A stretch of 7,531 nt of DNA from Thiobacillus sp. (GTDB lineage: Bacteria > Pseudomonadota > Gammaproteobacteria > Burkholderiales > Thiobacillaceae). The position numbers were made by a program, and so were the translations under genes. Under the pieces are notes generated by a model. That model saw only the letters and a list, made by a program, of their open reading frames with translations, was not told the origin of the DNA and searched no databases. Positions 5,115 to 7,531 of this stretch are shown here, piece after piece. The stretch lies in the NCBI GenBank assembly GCA_003510325.1, contig DONB01000294.1, forward strand, positions 717 to 8,247. Direction: 5' to 3'. Each line of letters begins with the position of its first letter. Position 1 is the stretch's first letter.

Positions 5115-5493
5115 GCAACTGGACACCATCGCGACCCGCGCGACGCAATCCGATATGCTGGCGATGCGCTCGGCTGACCTGCTCTCCCTCGTCGCCATGG
5201 CCCGCGCCTACCTAGACCAGTGCGAGCGCGGCAGTGTGTCGCTGGCACTGGAGCGGCTGGGCGAGGTAGCGGCCGAGCGTGATGCAGCCCGCGCCGAATC
5301 CGCGACAGCCGCGCGCCACCTTGCTGCTAGTCAGTCGGCGCTGAGCAAAGCGATGGGGGAGCTTACGGAGGCGAGGGGTGAGGTGGAGCGGTGCAGGGAG
5401 GTGATGCGCAAGGCAAAGCGGCGGCTTGAGTCGCTGACCGATGCCTACGACTTGATGGGCGAGATTGTCGCCGCGCTGGGAGGTGGGGAGTGA
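5101..5493 (+). CDS. 130-residue coiled-coil protein
   Basis: The product opens MLTSEQLDTIATRA, followed by a short hydrophobic helix and then a long Ala/Glu/Arg heptad-like region (about 43-110), consistent with a coiled coil. It contains Arg-Gly-Glu-Val-Glu-Arg-Cys-Arg-Glu-Val near residues 92-101 and ends in Ala-Leu-Gly-Gly-Gly-Glu. Both the decapeptide and the tail recur, with identical DNA, in the next gene. ATG 5101 follows GGAGG (5090-5094) and overlaps the upstream gene by 14 nt. ATG 5035, with an identical ribosome-binding context, would add 22 residues and cannot be excluded; I favour 5101 because it gives the shorter overlap usual here. It resembles many small phage coiled-coil proteins of unknown role. 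Confidence 0.7.
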   Translation: MLTSEQLDTIATRATQSDMLAMRSADLLSLVAMARAYLDQCERGSVSLALERLGEVAAERDAARAESATAARHLAASQSALSKAMGELTEARGEVERCREVMRKAKRRLESLTDAYDLMGEIVAALGGGE

Positions 5494-5657
5494 CAAGCGA
5501 GACGCTACGCAAAGCGGCTGCCATCGTGGCCTACGAGTGGACGCCGATGACGCCGAGTCAGGAGCTTCGCATGGTGCAGCGAATCGATCAGGCACTGTGC
5601 GAGGCCGCCGCCGAAGTCCTGCGGCTGCGGGGTGAGGTGGAGCGGTGCAGGGAGGTG
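5375..5657 (+). repeat. 29-nt direct repeat shared by two adjacent genes
   Basis: Positions 5375-5403 and 5629-5657 are identical over 29 nt (offset 254), encoding Arg-Gly-Glu-Val-Glu-Arg-Cys-Arg-Glu-Val in two neighbouring proteins that otherwise differ. Exact nucleotide identity points to recent duplication or gene conversion rather than protein-level constraint alone. Confidence 0.85.
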
Positions 5658-5828
5658 CTGAGAGCCGTGGAATGGGGCGGGGCTGATTACGAGTGGCCGC
5701 ACGCTGCTTGCTGCCCACGATGCGGCGGACGCAGCCCGGAAGCCATCGAGGAACATGGATCAAGCATCTACCGCGACGGTCACCAAGACGGATGCCCGAT
5801 GCCCTACGCGCTGGGAGGTGGGGAGTGA
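5472..5828 (+). repeat. 22-nt repeat forming two consecutive stop/start junctions
   Basis: Positions 5472-5493 and 5807-5828 are identical over 22 nt (offset 335). Each copy encodes Ala-Leu-Gly-Gly-Gly-Glu-stop of one gene and at the same time supplies GGGAGG, a 6-nt spacer and the GTG start of the next. A shorter relative, GGGAGGTGGGGA, is at 4416-4427 at another junction, and GGGGAGTGA ends the genes stopping at 6440 and 6778. Confidence 0.85.
5490..5828 (+). CDS. 112-residue protein with helix and CxxC...HxxxC zinc motif
   Basis: The start is GTG 5490 in a GTGA overlap, 6 nt after GGGAGG (5478-5483). The N-terminal half is helical and ends with the Arg-Gly-Glu-Val-Glu-Arg-Cys-Arg-Glu-Val segment shared with the preceding gene. 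The C-terminal half is a probable zinc site: Cys75-x2-Cys78-Gly-Gly, then His98-x3-Cys102-Pro, followed by Ala-Leu-Gly-Gly-Gly-Glu. Small phage proteins with a helical part, a CPxCGG knuckle and a final HxxxCP are common in my memory, all without known function. The mosaic of shared and unique segments suggests assembly from pieces of the preceding gene plus a new zinc module. Confidence 0.72.
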   Translation: MTSETLRKAAAIVAYEWTPMTPSQELRMVQRIDQALCEAAAEVLRLRGEVERCREVLRAVEWGGADYEWPHAACCPRCGGRSPEAIEEHGSSIYRDGHQDGCPMPYALGGGE

Positions 5829-6118
5829 AAGACGCTGAATTGCTTGACCTGTGGCGCAGGGGCGCAGGCCGACACGACGAGATCCCGATTGTGGACACGC
5901 TCCGCGCCATCGCCGCCGCAGCCGCCGCCGAAGAGCGGGAGGCGTGCGCGCTGGAATGGGACGAGGATGCGCTGCGGCTGACTATTCGTGCAACGCGAGC
6001 CGCTGAGATTGGTAAGCGCATGTTGTCCAACAGACTCAACGGCGAGGCGCGCAGGGCAAGATCGGTGGCGGAGTCCATCCGCTCCCGCACGCCCGCGAAT
6101 GGAGGCGAACGTGGCTGA
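5825..6118 (+). CDS. 97-residue helical hypothetical protein
   Basis: The start is GTG 5825 (GTGA overlap), 6 nt after GGGAGG (5813-5818). The frame is open upstream to 5693, but that segment is a shadow of the previous gene. The product opens with an acidic, Leu-rich stretch, then has an Ala-rich helix running into Glu-Glu-Arg-Glu-Ala-Cys-Ala, and an Arg-rich C-terminal half with Ile-Arg-Ser-Arg near the end. The Ala-rich EEREACA helix with a terminal IRxR is a pattern I associate with small phage proteins of unknown function. It overlaps the next gene by 8 nt. No catalytic motif is visible. Confidence 0.7.
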   Translation: MKDAELLDLWRRGAGRHDEIPIVDTLRAIAAAAAAEEREACALEWDEDALRLTIRATRAAEIGKRMLSNRLNGEARRARSVAESIRSRTPANGGERG

Positions 6119-6440
6119 GCCCATTCAATTCTGGCTCATCCGCCGCAAGACCGAGCCCAACAATGCCGACAGGTGGAGCACGTTCGCGGACGAATCCAAC
6201 GCCCGTGCGTGTCTGGCAGAGGCCGCACGCCTCGGTGACTTGTGGGAGTGCGTGCCCGCCGTGCTCACTGTGCCCGCGCCAGAGGAGCGGGGGTGCGGGA
6301 CGTGTGCTCCACAGCAATCGTGCGCGTCGTGTCTGTCGCAGGGGGACGATTGCGCCGAGAACACCGGGGTTTGCCGCTGTGACGAATGCTGGGAAGGTAG
6401 CAACTGGCAGCCCCGCAGCGGGCGAAAGGATGGGGAGTGA
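6111..6440 (+). CDS. 109-residue protein with a dense C-terminal cysteine cluster
   Basis: The start is GTG 6111, 5 nt after GGAGG (6101-6105). ATG 6099 is in frame but would use no good ribosome-binding site; more distant upstream starts fall in the previous gene. The N-terminal half is alpha/beta-like (IQFWLIRRK, then a helix Asn-Ala-Arg-Ala-Cys-Leu). The C-terminal half has eight cysteines at 62, 65, 71, 74, 81, 88, 90 and 93, enough for two metal sites, then Asn-Trp-Gln-Pro-Arg-x-Gly and a terminal Gly-Glu. The Trp-Gln-Pro-Arg tail recurs in the next gene. Metal binding is inferred from spacing; the role is unknown. Confidence 0.72.
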   Translation: MAEPIQFWLIRRKTEPNNADRWSTFADESNARACLAEAARLGDLWECVPAVLTVPAPEERGCGTCAPQQSCASCLSQGDDCAENTGVCRCDECWEGSNWQPRSGRKDGE

Positions 6441-6760
6441 TGGGCCATCTTGACTTTGCGCAGGCCGAATCGCTCGTGAAGCAATTCGCTGACATGAAGC
6501 TGGCCGAGTACACCGCCCGCTTTGGCAAGGGCACGAACGTCCACGCGCCGGTATGCGGCTACTACGAGGCACTGCTTGCGCGCGTGATGGCTGGGGAGAT
6601 CGACGGGGAGACGCTAGCAAGGCATCTGCGGCGCTGGCTAGCCGATGCGGCGACGCCGATCGATTGCAGCACATGCAAACGGTACGACGCCAGCAGCAGC
6701 GAATGTCCGCCGCGGTGCGAGTGTGGGCCGGATGGCGAGTACCCGGACTGGCAGCCCCGC
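6403..6760 (+). repeat. 14-nt repeat encoding the Trp-Gln-Pro-Arg tails of two adjacent genes
   Basis: ACTGGCAGCCCCGC is at 6403-6416 and 6747-6760, each shortly before a GGGGAGTGATG stop/start junction. The two genes share only their cysteine-rich tail style and this end, so the repeat marks a common C-terminal cassette. Confidence 0.65.
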
Positions 6761-6778
6761 GCCGGGAAGGGGGAGTGA
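6440..6778 (+). CDS. 112-residue protein with helical N-terminus and Cys-rich tail
   Basis: ATG 6440 overlaps the previous stop by one base (TGATG). GTG 6437 is directly in frame but less likely, since the same TGATG layout is used at the next junction. Residues 1-70 are helical with an aromatic patch (Gly-Tyr-Tyr-Glu). The tail has Cys 76, 79, 89, 93 and 95 in the order C-x2-C...C-x3-C-x-C, then Asp-Trp-Gln-Pro-Arg-Ala-Gly and Gly-Glu. A helical domain followed by a CxxC...WxP zinc-like tail is a recurrent design in phage accessory genes. Function unknown. Confidence 0.72.
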   Translation: MGHLDFAQAESLVKQFADMKLAEYTARFGKGTNVHAPVCGYYEALLARVMAGEIDGETLARHLRRWLADAATPIDCSTCKRYDASSSECPPRCECGPDGEYPDWQPRAGKGE

Positions 6779-7065
6779 TGCACGTCTATTCTGACAACGA
6801 TTGTGTTTGGGTTGTGGCTGAGTCGAAACTCGACGCCTGCAAGGCTTACGCTGAGTTCTGCGGGTATGAGGACGTGGCGGAAGCGACCGAGGAATGCGGC
6901 GACGGCTTCGACCCTAGCAACTGGTCCGAGTTGCCCGACGACTCGCCGCTGTCGATAGTCGAAGACGAGGACGATCTGCCGTGTGCCGATGCCTTCCGAA
7001 CCATGACTTGTGCCGAATGGGTAGCCGAGCAGGGGCGCGGATTCCTCTGCACAACGGAGCGATGA
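6778..7065 (+). CDS. 95-residue acidic hypothetical phage protein
   Basis: ATG 6778 shares one base with the upstream stop (TGATG) and follows GGGGGAG. The frame extends upstream to 6553 only as a shadow of the previous gene. The protein begins with a beta strand (MHVYSDNDCVWVVAES) and a helix, continues through a strongly acidic middle, and ends Thr-Cys-Ala-Glu-Trp-Val-Ala-Glu-Gln-Gly-Arg-Gly-Phe-Leu-Cys-Thr-Thr-Glu. A small protein with a Trp-rich N-terminal strand and a final Gly-x-Gly-Phe-Leu-Cys element is familiar from other phage early regions, always as hypothetical. Six cysteines are spread along the chain without CxxC pairing. Net charge is clearly negative. Confidence 0.72.
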   Translation: MHVYSDNDCVWVVAESKLDACKAYAEFCGYEDVAEATEECGDGFDPSNWSELPDDSPLSIVEDEDDLPCADAFRTMTCAEWVAEQGRGFLCTTER

Positions 7066-7283
7066 TGCCTATCCTCCTCGCCCGCGTCCCCGTGCGCGCC
7101 GATGGCAGGTATTGCGACAAGCGGTGTCAGTTTTACTGGGATTCGCGACCCAACGCCGGCTATTTCGTGTACTGCGAACTGACCAAATACCTGCGCAAGA
7201 GCGGATGCACCGTGCTGCGCGTGCGCGACGGCCGGGCGGTGCGGTGTGCGGCCTGTGTCCGAGCCTGTAAGGAGCAGACATGA
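7062..7283 (+). CDS. 73-residue cysteine-rich protein
   Basis: ATG 7062 overlaps the upstream stop as ATGA; ATG 7065 follows directly and could be used instead. Upstream in-frame codons back to 6981 overlie the preceding gene. Seven cysteines at 18, 22, 38, 49, 62, 65 and 69 are spaced as C-x3-C...C...C...C-x2-C-x3-C, with aromatic residues (Phe-Tyr-Trp, Tyr-Phe-Val-Tyr) between. This resembles small zinc-binding phage proteins with a YC-x-L-x(n)-L core and a closing CxxC. Basic overall, so nucleic-acid contact is possible but not shown. The end overlaps the next gene as ATGATG. Confidence 0.7.
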   Translation: MMPILLARVPVRADGRYCDKRCQFYWDSRPNAGYFVYCELTKYLRKSGCTVLRVRDGRAVRCAACVRACKEQT

Positions 7284-7531
7284 TGCCACTTCGATTTCAC
7301 GGCTACTCTGACGATACGTTCGGGGAGTACGCTTCAACCAACGACGACTTCGACAACTGCGCCAGCGGCGATCCAATCGTGTGGCGCGTGACTGCCCCCG
7401 ATGGCGCTGGCCTATTCGTGTGGGGCCTCTACTCATTCCGCGAAGCGCCCAAGGCCGTTCCGGGCTGCTGGGTTGTCGGGGTCCAGCAGCTCGACGAGGA
7501 CGTTTCGATCCCGCCGTGGCCGATGCGGTTG
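7280..7531 (+). CDS. Hypothetical acidic protein, 3' end outside the window
   Basis: ATG 7280 (or ATG 7283) follows GGAG (7271-7274) and overlaps the previous stop as ATGA. The frame is open to the window end, 84 codons. The product starts MMPLRFHGYSDDTFGEY, then has an acidic Asn/Asp-rich loop, a strand-rich core with repeated aromatic residues (Val-Trp-Arg-Val and Leu-Phe-Val-Trp-Gly-Leu-Tyr), and a Gly-Cys-Trp-Val-Val segment leading into acidic and Pro-rich sequence. It looks like a small beta-rich globular fold. No family recognised, and the C-terminus is missing. Confidence 0.62.
   Translation, partial: MMPLRFHGYSDDTFGEYASTNDDFDNCASGDPIVWRVTAPDGAGLFVWGLYSFREAPKAVPGCWVVGVQQLDEDVSIPPWPMRL

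Noticed and set aside
5693..5824. Upstream start for the 97-residue protein
   Set aside because: The segment overlies the zinc-motif gene and has no ribosome-binding site, whereas GTG 5825 sits in a repeated, well-formed junction.
1..7531. CRISPR array or insertion sequence
   Set aside because: The direct repeats found are pairs inside or between coding genes, not regularly spaced units, and no transposase-like protein is encoded.

Overview
The window reads as part of a tailed-phage or prophage early region from a GC-rich bacterium. Three things point there: a RecT-type annealing protein, a PD-(D/E)XK nuclease and an SSB-like protein in a row; a long run of very short, tightly overlapping genes of no recognised function, many Cys-rich; and strong Shine-Dalgarno sites with frequent GTG starts. 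No integrase, replicase, structural, lysis or repressor gene is visible. The host cannot be named. A GC-rich proteobacterium fits the codon use and ribosome-binding sites, but that is inference.

Layout, all on the + strand. (1) Positions 1-270 hold the end of one small Cys-rich protein and a complete 47-residue zinc-finger-like protein. (2) Positions 263-2605 hold a three-gene recombination module: RecT-family single-strand annealing protein, PD-(D/E)XK exonuclease (DUF2800/Cas4-like) with a probable Fe-S cysteine set, and a probable ssDNA-binding protein with an acidic SSB-like tip. (3) Positions 2606-2838 are the only intergenic gap. It contains a very stable cUUCGg hairpin, a 71-nt tRNA-like element with encoded CCA, and a leader bracketed by a 13-bp inverted repeat. 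(4) Positions 2839-7531 hold twelve overlapping genes: one 450-residue coiled-coil/multi-zinc-cluster protein, then eleven small proteins, the last cut by the window end.

The recombination genes probably work as a lambda-Red-like set: the nuclease resects double-strand ends, the SSB-like protein coats the strand, and the RecT-like protein anneals it to a complement. Genes on each side of the gap overlap their neighbours by 1-14 nt, which implies two polycistronic, translationally coupled blocks. In the downstream block several gene junctions share near-identical DNA, in which the last codons of one gene are the ribosome-binding site of the next. This suggests that the accessory genes are duplicated or shuffled as cassettes.

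The two observations most worth checking are the tRNA-like element, which has alanine-type acceptor features but a non-standard D region and anticodon arm, and the repeated junction cassettes.
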